Of a stretch of DNA of 64,000 nucleotides, positions 43,135 to 54,141 are shown piece after piece. The first letter of the stretch is position 1. Every line of letters begins with the position of its first letter. The translations under genes and the position numbers were made by a program. The stretch comes from Rhynchopus euleeides (lineage: Eukaryota; Euglenozoa; Diplonemea; Diplonemida; Diplonemidae): positions 2,294,001 through 2,358,000 of the forward strand of contig OY723257.1 of assembly GCA_963210315.1 (NCBI GenBank), given 5' to 3'. The notes beneath the pieces were generated by a model. The model did not search any database, had not been told where the DNA came from, and worked only from the letters and a program-made list of their open reading frames with translations.

Positions 43135-44456
43135 CACGGTGGGATCTTGTAAATTTTACATGTATAACTACAAGTATAATACATGTATTATACATGTATA
43201 ATACTTGCATGTCAACTATTATACATGTATAATACATGTATATGCCTGAAATGTACATGTAAAATACATGTATATCAAGTAAAAATACATGTACCGTATA
43301 CGTAAATATTTTGGAACGTAAATATTATGGAACGTAAATATTATGGAACGTAAATATTTTGGAACGCTGGTGGGTTGGCGTTCCAGATTTTTTTCGTTCC
43401 ATAATATTTACAGGGCTTTCTGCGACTCGGGGACTTGGACCAGGTGATCGGACGGCATACAGAGTCCCTGACGGGACCTACTCGTGCACTTTTCGCGCGA
43501 TTCCTGACGCAAGCCGTCCTCACCACCGAGTCCCCAACTGGCCCTGTAAATATTATGGAACGTAAATATTATGGAACGGACCGGCCAAAAATGGGCCCGT
43601 TCCATAATATTTACGTTCCATAATATTTACGTATACGGTATAATACTTGCATGTCAACTATTATACATGTATTTTTACTTGATATACATGTATTTTACAT
43701 GTATAATACTTGTCATGCAAGTATTATACATGTAAAATACTTGCATGACAAGTAAAATACTTGCATGCAAGTAAAATACATGTATTTTACTTGCATGCAA
43801 GTATTTTACTTGTCATGCAAGTATTATACATGTATTTTACTTGTCATGCAAGTATTTTACATGTATAATACTTGCATGACAAGTATTATACATGTAAAAT
43901 ACATGTATATCAAGTAAAAATACAAGTATAATAGTTGACATGCAAGTATTATACTTGTATTTTTACTTGATATACATGTATTTTACATGTATATTTCAGG
44001 CATATACCGTATACGTAAATATTATGGAACGTAAATATTATGGAACGGGCCCATTTTTGCCCGGTCCGTTCCATAATATTTACGTTCCAAAATATTTACA
44101 GGGCCAGTTGGGGACTCGGTGGTGAGGATGGTTTGCCTCAGGAATCGCACGAAAAGTGCACGAGTAGGTCCCGTCAGGGACTCTGTATGCCGTCCGATCA
44201 CCTGGTCCAAGTCCCCGAGTCGCAGAAAGCCCTGTAAATATTATGGAACGAAAAAAATCTGGAACGCCAACCCACCAGCGTTCCATAATATTTACGTTCC
44301 ATAATAATTACGTTCCATAATATTTACGTTCCAAAATATTTACGTATACGGTACATGTATTATACATGTATAATAGTTGACATGCAAGTATTATACATGT
44401 ATAATACATGTATATACTTGTAGTTATACATGTAAAATTTACAAGATCCCACCGTG
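43135..44456. mobile_element. Giant foldback element with CACGGTGG ends
   Basis: Nearly the whole 1.3 kb is one inverted repeat. The ends are CACGGTGGGATCTTG at 43135 and its mirror up to 44456, flanked by CCC on both sides. From each end inward come a lattice of ATACATGTA/CATGTATA, then GGAACGTAAATATT(A/T)T repeats, then a 200-base unique block (43370-43560; mirrored 44095-44285), more GGAACGTAAATATTATGG, and a centre (43640-43990) made of TACATGTA, GCATGCAAGTA and TTGACATGCAAG palindromes. The first eight bases equal those of the 20648-23687 transposon. The small ORFs in the arms are 61-68 residues and mirror each other; I do not call them genes. Confidence 0.75.
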
Positions 44457-44514
44457 CCCGTGCAACCGCCCCCCCCCCCCCCCTCAAACGCCCCACTCAT
44501 CAGGCATGTCGCTA

Positions 44515-44675
44515 AGCGTCGACCGTCGACCCAGTGATTTTGGGTTTCCCCCCCCATAAAAAAGCGTCGACCCAGCGTCGACCCAGTGGACTGGGTTGAC
44601 GCTTGGTCGAGGCTTGGAGCGTCGACCTAGTGGAACTGGGTTGCCATTCAAGCCTGGACCAAGCGTCAACCCATT
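44515..44675. repeat. GCGTCGACCCAGTG repeat array
   Basis: GTCGAC-containing motifs recur at least six times in both orientations (GCGTCGACCCAG, CTGGGTTGACGC, GGAGCGTCGACC, AAGCGTCAACCC). One pair forms an imperfect 13-base hairpin around 44574-44602. GCGTCAACCCA recurs at 44889. Confidence 0.6.
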
Positions 44676-44807
44676 TGCCGAAAGCCATTTTTTGGTTTCC
44701 TCCGGCACCCGACGGCGCGAGCGGGAGAGGAACCACGGAAGGAACCCAGCGCCTCACACCGTGCCCACCTCGTGGTCCACCGATGGGAAAATTTGGCAAC
44801 AACACGA

Positions 44808-44826
44808 GCGCGCGCGAAGCGCGCGC
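44808..44826. repeat. GC hairpin with GAA loop
   Basis: Eight alternating G-C pairs (GCGCGCGC on both arms) enclose GAA, again with the GCGAAGC core. Confidence 0.8.
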
Positions 44827-46385
44827 GAGAAAAATTGACCCCTAGTGTTTTCCCCCCTGATCCCCCTCCCCCCCCCCCCAAAACAGGAGCGTCAACCCAC
44901 CAAATCTCCAAAATCGAAAAGTTAGCGACAGGCCTGCCCACTCATCCTCCGCCTAATGGCCTCTTTTGTCGCTCGTGTCAAAAGTGGCTTTGTCTTTCCC
45001 TTCCCGCCCCTGTTTGGCGTGCCAGAGTTAACCCATTCCCGTTTCATCACCCACCATCCCTGCCTTGTCCCGTTGTGTTGACCGCCCTGGGGTGGTGCCA
45101 ACAACAACAACGCTAACATCACTGCATCATTTAGCCTCTGGCGGACAGTTCTTTTGCAGCCATCTGGTTGATGGCTGCGTGGCGCGAGTAAAGTTCTTCA
45201 GATTATTTTTTCTTGGCATGTCGGATCCGTGCGGGGGTTGCACTTCTGCCATTCAGAAGAATGGCAGGGTTCGGTGCAGCCCCAGTATCTGGCAAGGGCA
45301 GCCTCGTTCGCACAAGCATGAGAACGCCTTGCAGGCTTGCCCCATCCCTTAAGCGCAGAGCCTCTGAGCGCCATCGCATTGTATCACTGAACTCACCATA
45401 CCGTTTGCCGTTTCTTTGTATTGCCACCAACAAACATTGCGAGAGTCATCCAAGAAACAGTGTTGTGCGGCCTCCGGCAGGCCAGGGCGTTGTGGGAGGG
45501 TTACGAAATGTCAAAAGAAATCGTCGAAATCGTTCAAAAAAGATCCCGCGCGAATCTGATATTCGTAACCCACTAACGCTTCCCCCTCCTGTCCTGTGTA
45601 AACACCGGCACACGCGTGTCCATGTTTTTCCCCTGCACACCCGCGTCGCTTTGTGCATTTCGTGCGATTCTCGAAAATACTTACAACCATTCTCGAGGTG
45701 TCCCACACCACCCCACCCCCTGCTGAGTTGCAATCATACTGAACAAAAGTATTGTCAAAACGAGGGCTTTAGGGTCTGCTTTGCACACCCTCCCTAGTTC
45801 ATATGCAGTTGGCGATAATCTGCCTCTGCATGAACGCCCGGTTGTCCGGTTGTCTTTACCCATTATTGTTTGTTTAGTTTTGTGTCCTGCAGTTATCGTG
45901 TTTTTTAGGATTTCCAGCAGGGGGGTTTGGTGCGGGTCAGGCCGCATTTTTCCCTTTTTTTAGAAACATCATCAACAAGCAGGATCGCTCCTTTGTCGCA
46001 GGACACATGCCACCGCCCACTCATGCGCACGTACAGAATAGCGCATACCGTTATGAATTGATGTTGTAGAAAAGCAACCACCCAAGTTTGGGAGGCTGGC
46101 AGCGACACTTTTGACATGTCAATCGTCCAACCCAACCATACCAGAGGGAGGCGAGGACACCAGAACACATACTCGGCGATACAGGTCGCAGGGGAAAGAA
46201 TAGAGACCACCCCTTGTCTTTTGTTGCAGATGGCGCATGGGGCGGGGGATGTGCCAATGCCCCCCCCACAGACCCGAGCCTCGCTCGTGTTTGTTGACAC
46301 CAGAAGAGCGGTGTTAGTGCTGGGCCATGCCACAACGCGTTGTCAACAAATCAAAAGCCATTGATGGTGCCCCTGATTTACCCCT
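44827..46385. other. Non-coding stretch, no gene supported
   Basis: Mixed sequence without element ends or domains. A 194-residue frame at 45213 has no recognisable content and is opposed by minus-strand frames. Confidence 0.45.
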
Positions 46386-46650
46386 TTTTCACTACGCACA
46401 AACTACGCAATCTGGGGGGGGGTCTCGCTTTTTGGTCCCCCCCCAGTTTTTTTTGGTCCCCCTTTCTGTGTGGCTACTGAGACAGGACTGGAGGCACTGC
46501 GCTGACCGAGCAAAAAATTATTGCCAGAACTCACTATACACCGTACGAAAGAACGCACGACATGTGGGGCGGGACTCCAGAAACACCTGGGCAAGGTTGC
46601 CCCATGCCCAGAAACACCTGAGAAGGAAGTGAGTTCCAGGAGCCGCGTAG

Positions 46651-46983
46651 AACACCCTCGAGATTGTGAATGATGATACGATCACAGCCTTCAGGGCGAT
46701 GCGAGGTGCCACCCTGAAGGTGGCCCTTGACATCAAGGAGAGCGTCGGCCGAGGGGTCGACGAAAAGCTGAAGAAGGCGCTACTGGCACTGGATCCCGCG
46801 GGGTATACGGAGGTCACCGCCACACAGGCAACCTCCGCTGACAACGTCCAGGAGACGTTATCCGAGGGGATCACAACGGCACTAGAGATCTGTGTCACGG
46901 GATCCAGGCGCCCACTCTCCCTCGACGGTCTGGGGATTGTTGTTGGGTATGGTGTCGTTTCCTGCAGCTGCAAAAAAGCGTAG
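46651..46983 (+). pseudogene. Protein-like segment 1, unknown function
   Basis: An open frame from 46651 (preceded by TAG at 46648-46650) encodes about 110 residues, including NDDTITAFRAMRGATLKVAL, EKLKKALLALDP and VQETLSEGITTALEICVTG. No ATG lies at its left edge; the first in frame is at about residue 17. It would need an upstream exon, and GCGTAG just before it could be a splice acceptor. I recognise no family. It may be an exon or a decayed ORF. Confidence 0.35.
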
Positions 46984-47004
46984 CAACTGTGCTTCCTTCT
47001 TCCT

Positions 47005-47270
47005 TAATGATGCGTTGACGCTTCCACCCGGAGGAGCTGAAGCAGGCACCGCTTAATGATGCGTTGATGCTTCCACCCGACGAGCTGAAGCAGGCACCGC
47101 GCCAAAGGGCACCCCCAAAGAGACCTGCAAAGACTGCGTCGAAACCCGCACCGAAGGCTGCCAGCGCTGCAGCACCTGAAGAACCTGCAGCACCTGCAGC
47201 ACCTGAAGCGCCTGCACCCTCACTGACCCCGGAACAGCAAGAACTCCTTGAGTTTGGGGTCCCGGCATAG
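47005..47270 (+). pseudogene. Protein-like segment 2 with 49-base tandem duplication
   Basis: Two adjacent copies (47005-47053 and 47054-47101) encode the module LNDAL(T/M)LPP.ELKQAP. The first copy has one extra base (CGGAGG against CGACG) that breaks its frame. Downstream the frame continues as a Lys/Pro/Ala tail (KRPAKTASKPAPKAAS and EEPAAPAAPEAP) and ends SLTPEQQELLEFGVPA at 47270. The tail is like linker or histone-H1-type low complexity. With segment 1 it may form one broken gene. Confidence 0.35.
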
Positions 47271-47342
47271 AGACAGAGAATGGCTGAGTAAATCAAAAAA
47301 TGAGACCCCCCCCCCCTTTTCACTACGCACAAACTACGCAAT

Positions 47343-50300
47343 ATGGGGTCGTCAGGGGCACCAATTGAACATTTCCTGAAGTCCCGGGCAGATTTTTAGG
47401 ATGGGGCGGCAACAGGCTACCACCCTTGCGAGGACCACCTACCTCTTGTGAGACCACCACCACCACCACCACTGCACTATCTGTGGTGATGCACGACGGG
47501 TGCCACGTGTCGGTGTCGCACCCGTCGTTTTCCACGCATACCAACAACCGTTTGTTCTTACCCTTATCAGCACCGCTGGTAGATGGGGTGGTAAGGTGGG
47601 AGGGTGGGGCCGCGCATGACTCATGCGTGGCCTTCCCCTCCCCAGCTTTGGCTACTCCACATCGATCTTGCCAAAAAAAAATAAGAATTGCATTTTCTCC
47701 AGGAAAAATAATATGATCACATGGTGGGGGGTGCAGCACTGCCCATGCCGCCATCAGGCAGGTCAGCGGTTTATCATTGTACTGTCGTCTGTTGCAGGGT
47801 CCGGGGGGGAGGGGTGATGCAGTTCAATACGGCTGGATGGAAGGACAATCGCCCTTTCGCTCAGAGGGGTTCCGCACTTTGTGTGCCAGCAGACGACGCA
47901 AGCTGCCTCTCCTGAGTGCGACAAAGACATAACGCGTGTGTGCGGAAGTATGGAGAGCTGAGTGGGGGCCCCCAAGGGCAATACCTCACGCGAGACATGT
48001 GTCGGCCTGCAGAATAAGACAACATATAGTTTTTTTTTCCCTCCTGCGCGTGCCCGCAATCGGCCAAAAAAAACCGCTGCTTGCATGCTTGTCCCCCACC
48101 CCCTCCCCCGACCCATCCCCCCTTTTGCTGGATTCCATCTCATATCATCTCCTTCTTCCACCCACCAGCTGTACATGAGACTCGTGTCTCTTTCTGTGCA
48201 GGGCACATTTGTGCAGAGGGAAGGCAATGTCGTGTGTGGTGCCTTGTACATGTGTCGTGTCTCGTTGTTGTACGGCTCTTCCTGAGCATCGTCTGCCTTG
48301 ATGGTGCCGCGTGTCTGAGGACGCGAGGATCCTTCTTATTATTGCCTTGTATGGAGTGCCACATCTCCGCTCAGGAAACTATGTGTTGGCTGGCCTGCAC
48401 GCCGCTGCCGATGCCTTCATTTGAATTTTAAAAAAACCTTACTAAGTTACGAGCGGCGAAGCATTTCGTCGTGAAGTAACAAAGAACCCCCCCCCCCCCC
48501 CCACAAAACCCGATCCACCTAAGCTTCGTTGTTGTTATGACTGACACCCCAATGCCACTTCACAGGGCCTCAACACAGCCTTGAGACAGCAAGTGTGCCC
48601 TCAACATTTGTTCTGCTGGGGGCCCTGCCGCTCTAAATTGCAGAAGTGAGCCCCCCTCACCAAAACCGGCGGCACACCTGACGCAGTTTGGACACAGAGC
48701 GAGGGCCACCCAGTGCTGTTCTTCCGGGTTTGGCGCACATGATTTCAGCGCCGCACCTTTGCAGCTTGGGGGAGGGCAAGGGAGGGCGTGTCGGTGTGTC
48801 GGGAAGGTGCAGACAGAGAGGAGAAGGAAGAGGAGGGAGGGGGCACCCTGCCTCTTTTTCCGCATTGCCAATTCCGGACACCAATCAAGCTGCCTCCGTC
48901 CCGCCACCGCCACGGCCACGGCCAACACCCCGCCCCCCCCCCTCCCCCCCCCCCCTGAAAAGCAAATCAAATCATTGTACCTGCCTTGACTTCATGTCCT
49001 GTCTGGGTGTGCATTTTATTTCATCTCCTCCTCCTCCTCCTCCCCCCTTCCCCTCGTGTGGGCTCCATAGTACTTGGGGCTCTACACGTCCAGCATGCGG
49101 TGCCTGTCTATCCGCCCTTCACCTGCCGAGCGCAGCACTAGGTCTCGGACGCTATCTGCTGTATAGAGTGAAGGAATGGCCGACTCTATGGCTTATGTTT
49201 CTCTACTTTTTTTTTAACAAAATACTTCAAAACCCCCCTCCTCCCCCCACACGGTGGACTAGTCAAGCCGGGTTTGCACCGCACAAAAAAATAGTCACCC
49301 GTGGCCAGGCCAGAAGAACCCCAAGCAGTGCCCCATCCCCCCCCACCTCACAGAGGGGTCTGCTCGGAGCGACGGGCATGAAGAGTTGGGAGAGCGGGGG
49401 CGGCAGGTCTGCTCTCTATGCACCTTGCCTTGTTTCTCTACTTTACAACACCCCCACCCCCACCCCACTCCTCCGTGTTCCGTGTGTATATCAAACAGTC
49501 TTCGCATTTTATTCGCGTTTTTAAATACGCGGCAGCCGTTTTATCCAGATGATGCGTGCGGCGTTGTATTCTTTATTACCCACGTTTCCACCGAGGGAAG
49601 TGGCTGCAGTGTGTTGCAATGTCGATCGCCCAAAATATCGCAGCAGATTCCTCCCCCCCCCCCCCCCCCCACGCCCTTCCAAATTGCCTCGTGTGTGGGG
49701 GAGAGAGAAGGGAATGCTCTCTGTTTTGCCCCACATCATATCCACGAAGGCAAGTCACACGCTGAGCACTGCCCCCCTTGATGTCCTTAATAAGGAGATA
49801 AGGGGGGGTGGGACACCAACCCCACAGGGTTCTCATCAACAGGACAGGCCTCGAGCCGGGCCCGGAGATTGTCGGTGCCAACAACAGCAACAACAGTATC
49901 ACAGAAATGGGTACCCCCGGGCAGGGCTGCAGAAGAACCACGTTGATTCAACGAATCGGCCTTTTTCGAGAAGGGCAACAGGAAAAGCTGTTTACCACCC
50001 ACCCCCCCCCCCCCTTCCCGTTCCCCTCCCCATGCAACACACAAACAGCAGCCCCCCCCCCCCCCAAACGACCCCCTCAGAGTAGAACAACGTGGCGAGA
50101 GAGAGGTTAGGTGGGGTGGGGGGGGAGGGAGAGGGGGGTGGGGGTGGGGGGGCTTGCCCCCCCTGTCTCCCTATCCCCTCCCCCCCCCCCTCCCCCCAAC
50201 CGCTCTCCCTGCGCAGCAATCGCCATCGCCGCGCTTCCCACTACCGGTTATCACCCTTCTCTCTTCCTCCCCCATCCCCTCACCCCAACCATCGTGCGAG

Positions 50301-52793
50301 AATATTATTGCATCACTGCCCATCCCCCCCGCCCCGCCCCGCCCCACCCCACCCCACCCCTTATCCAGACAAGGTGTGTGTCCCTCAGCGGAGATCGCAT
50401 CAAGGAGAATGATCCCCGGAAATCCGGTGGCAAAGAGGGGGGGAAGGGAGGGGTTTTTTTTGAGTTGAGCTCCGCAATGTGGGGTTCAAAAATGCAAAAA
50501 AAAGGGAAATGAATGAACAGAAAGCGAAGGAGAGGGCAAGATGCAAATATGTGTAGGCTGGGAAGGAGAAGGCTGCAGTTCAGAGGTGGATCGCCCCTCG
50601 TCCTCGTTGGGGGCGGATTTCTGGACACAGATCAGGATTACAGTTCGTTCTTCAAAAAATACAGCAGCCTGGTGTCGATGCCGTTGGATTCAACAACGCC
50701 TTCTGTGGTGGCTAAGTGCAGGGTACTGCCTTGCCGCCTTGCGTTCGTAAAAAAATATACCGCTCAACAGGAAATAATTGCGCACGCCACTGCCCTGCTC
50801 GTCCCGAGATCAGGCTGGGCGGTTGTCACGGCCACAGTATTATTACAGGGTCGGCACTGCCACGACGTAGTGTGAGCGCTGCAAGAGAGGGTGGGGTCAC
50901 GAAGTACAGCCCCAGCCCCCAGGAGGAGCATGGCCAATAAAAAGTATCCCGTGCAAAAATTCGCTGAAAGGGTTTCGAAAGGGTGCCCGGTGCGCCTCGT
51001 CACACACCCCCCACAAAGACTGCGCGTGTGCTGTTTTGTTGTTGCAGCGGCAGAGGCCGTATCAAGAGGGGGCACTACTGCAAACAGCCACACGTGCCCC
51101 AGTCTTCCCCCCCAGCACCGGTGCCCTACTCTACCGCCCTCCTGCCCTACCCCCCCCCCCCCTCCTCCCTACCCCCCCCAGCCTTTAAGGGTAATCAAAC
51201 GGAGGAGAGCGCCCCACCATCACCAAGGCAGAGGGTCTTGCGCCCTCACGCCCATTAACTGTTTGAAAATATGCCGAGACCGCGGTGTCTCCAAAGCCTC
51301 TATTGATCCGCTTGGCTGAAAGGGTGGCACAGTCGCATGTGGTTGACTGCCTGCTTGAGAGCAGCTTTCGCAGCTCCCTCAGATCAGCACCACATGCAGT
51401 GTGTCGTGGGGGCGGGATGTGGCATCAGTGGGTGGGATATGTGCGTCTCTCCCCTCTTCCCCAAGTCGAGATCAGGGTGCCAAAGAGTTCAAAAAAAATG
51501 GGGAAAAATAATGAAAAAAAATAACGAGAAAAAAAGGGGGCTGGGGTGCCAAACAGCTTTGCAACCCATTGCCAAAAGAGGGCAACTGCAAGCGAAGGGC
51601 GGCATGGGTTGCCGTGATAGTCTCTGGCTTTCCATTCCTGAGGTGAGGCACCCTGAGTGTCCCCCCCGCGGAAGGAACATAAACAAACTGAGACCGGAGT
51701 GTCAAAAAATGCAACAAATGGTGTGATCTTGCAACCCCCCCCCCCCCCCCCCCCCAGATCTGGCACAGACCTGGCACAGAACCCCTATATGATCACACCA
51801 ACAAATAACAAGGAAACCCCCCCACCCACCCTGCCTTGCTTGCAGGGTGGGGTTTCGTGTGTGGGACTGACTGTCCCTCCCCCCAGCTATACATCAGCTC
51901 TCTTGTTCTTTGGTTCCAGCAAAAAAAAAGGATGGCGACGATCTGAAGTATAAACAAGGGGTGGTTGGGGGGGAGGGAGGGGGTATGGTGACTGTGGAGA
52001 CCACACCCAGAGCAGAGTGCTCGGTGTCCTCCACACCACACTACTACAAAAAACTGATCACGTGTGTATACAGTGGGGCAGCATCAGAGATGCCTCGGTG
52101 CGGCCGACACTATACAAAAAAGATTCACGTGTGTGGGTGGGCGTGCAGATTCAAATATACATTTAAATCGTTCAAAAGTACAGCCTGGTCGTCTCGTCCT
52201 TCAGGCCGTCGATAACCCAAACAAAATACGACCTATACATCAAAACGCCTTCGGGCACCATTGTGCACGCCGCTGCCCTGTTCGTCTCCCGACTCTGCCG
52301 TCTTCATCGGGAGGCGTCGTTGAGACAACATCACAGGCCAGCCACACCTCGCTTTCCCTCCCCTTCCCGCGAGGGTGTTGGGTTCGCTGGAAAAGCTCTG
52401 CAAAAGGTCACCCCCACCCCCCCACAGGGGTGACAGAAACGTTCAAAACCGTTCAAGAGATGGCCGCCACCCCCCTCCCGCGCCAGCGGCACCAGCTCGT
52501 GGGCTGGCCTGTGCGCGCAGGCGAGAGGGCTGGCCCCCACCCGCCCTGTGTGGCAGCTGCCACGCCCACCCCCCGTGTTCGTCGCGGGAGACCATTCTAT
52601 TTTTGCTCTGTTGCCACCCCCTGACCCCCACCCTCCCCCCCCCCCCCCTGCCCTGCCCCTGCGCTGCTCGGCAGCCCCGCTGTGCTCGTCAAGGCGTTGA
52701 GAGAGGCAGCAAGCAAGGAGCCAGTCCCCTCCCCCCCTCCCGAACCCCCCACTCACGCACCCCTGTTTGTTTAGCACACACAGCCAGTGGGGG
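47343..52793. other. Non-coding stretch with dispersed short repeats
   Basis: C runs of 10-18 bases are frequent (48487, 49650, 50000, 50055, 51735). Repeats shared with distant sites are 48561-48597 (with 26901), 49309-49372 (with 30389), 50655-50815 (with 52183-52300 and 15586-15680) and 52061-52101 (with 15853-15900). No gene supported. Sequence becomes GC-richer after about 52.3 kb. Confidence 0.5.
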
Positions 52794-53489
52794 ATGCATT
52801 TCTGCTATGTAGAACAGTGCGGCCGCCGTCACCACCACCACCACCAGCAGGGCCCGGCTGAGCAGCCCTACACAAGAGAGGCGACAATGCGCCGCACAGG
52901 GACACGTGACCTGCAGGACATGGATGCGTTTGAGAAGTATATCCGCAAAAAGTTTGTCTTCATGCGGTGGTACCGAGGCAGCATGAGCATGACGGTGACG
53001 GGGTGCCTTGTGATCAGCATCCTGCTCAGCCTGATGCAGGTGGGCAGCCTGCTGTTCAGCATGGGGCATGCGATGGCGCAGCTGGCAGGCATGGTGCTGC
53101 CGTGGACCCTCTCGTGCTTCGCGGTGGCGTGCGCGTGGTGGTGCTTCCTCCCGCCCCTCGACCCCACGACCTACATCACAAACCTGAACGAGGGGATCAA
53201 GTTTCTGAACCTGCACTTCGACACCGACACCCTGTCCTTCCGCCACACCGCGCCAGCGCAGGGCTTCCCCTCCCCGCCCTCCCCGCTGGGGACGTACTGG
53301 AATCACCCGCCCAGCCTGCCACAGCTGGCAAACACCACCAGCGCACGGGTCCCCTCACGCCCTTCCACGCCACCGCCCTCGCCCATATCGGGTGCGCCAG
53401 CACAGATGCCGACTCAGCTTCCACGCAGCCACTTCACGTTGCGCGATACGCCACAATTCCCCTCACATATGGGCTGGCACGACTACTAG
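52794..53489 (+). CDS. Small protein with two membrane segments, unknown
   Basis: 231 residues from ATG 52794; ATG 52887 would give a shorter form starting MRRTGTRDLQDMDAFEKY. A His run (HHHHHQQ, residues 13-19) precedes a basic amphipathic stretch (EKYIRKKFVFMRWYRG). Two hydrophobic segments follow: about 66-88 (MTVTGCLVISILLSLMQVG) and 97-118 (LAGMVLPWTLSCFAVACAWW). Then comes LDPTTYITNLNEGIKFLNLH and a Pro/Ser-rich tail (150-231), probably cytosolic. No family recognised. The gene starts the GC-rich island, is co-oriented with the helicase, and has no visible intron. The even codon use and absence of stops support it; the N-terminal end is less sure. Confidence 0.6.
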   Translation: MHFCYVEQCGRRHHHHHQQGPAEQPYTREATMRRTGTRDLQDMDAFEKYIRKKFVFMRWYRGSMSMTVTGCLVISILLSLMQVGSLLFSMGHAMAQLAGMVLPWTLSCFAVACAWWCFLPPLDPTTYITNLNEGIKFLNLHFDTDTLSFRHTAPAQGFPSPPSPLGTYWNHPPSLPQLANTTSARVPSRPSTPPPSPISGAPAQMPTQLPRSHFTLRDTPQFPSHMGWHDY

Positions 53490-54141
53490 CGCTGGCCTTG
53501 AAGCCGGCAGTCGAGGTTCTGCTGGTTCAAGGCCCAGGGTGTGTCATGCGGCGGGTTGGGTTGTGGGGTGTGGTGTTCTACAAAGATCGCCTCTTGGAGG
53601 CAGGCACTGGTATGGGGTGTGTTGCGCTGCAGCAAGATCTGGACCTTGCACGTGCTGCTGCAGGCATATTGCGTGTGCAGGCAGGGGCAGCGTTGCACGC
53701 TTGCTAGCTCGCCCTTCTTTGGTCACCAGGGGGGTCATGGGGTGTGCAGTGTCCGACTGAGGGAGGGCGGGTGGGGTGGCTGGGTAAGTCAGGCCCTGGT
53801 TGCATCCAGCCAGGGGATGTGTGGGGCAGTGGGGGGTGGTGTGGTGGCCTCAAGTTCCCACGATGCGACCCCATCACCCCCGCGTGTGGTGTGCTATTTG
53901 TGCCTTGGGGGGGAGGGGTGGGTGGCGGCAGCTTCGCTGAGGCCCCGACACGGCCAGCATGGCAGAATGAACGAGAGGAATTGCCCCCCCCCCCCCCAAC
54001 TCGGCAACATTGTCCACCCGCGCCTCCCAGCACCGTTTTGTCTGCCACATCTGCGGATCCACCACCGCCACCAGCATCTGCGACCCTTTCAAGAGCCCAC
54101 CCCACCACCCACAGGGCACACCGCCGCCTCCTCGCGCTGCG
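53490..54141. other. Intergenic spacer, no gene
   Basis: G-rich sequence (GGGGTGG runs) followed by a C run at 53984-53998. The helicase frame stays open upstream of its ATG to about 54010 and there encodes CHICG...C, which could be a 5' exon but has no ATG. Confidence 0.5.

Larger units (their letters stand above)
46386..47342. mobile_element. Candidate element between 26-base direct repeats
   Basis: TTTTCACTACGCACAAACTA (26 bases in all) occurs at 46386-46411 and identically at 47317-47342. Just inside, GGGGGGGGTCTC at about 46414 is mirrored by GAGACCCCCCCCCC at 47303-47316, giving short inverted ends. The interior carries two protein-like segments. A 26-base target duplication would be unusually long, so the direct repeats may instead be element ends or a recombination footprint. 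Confidence 0.4.

Noticed and set aside
54010..54141. N-terminal extension of the helicase with CHICG...C
   Set aside because: No ATG in frame; it begins only at a TTG. Kept as a possible 5' exon but not included.
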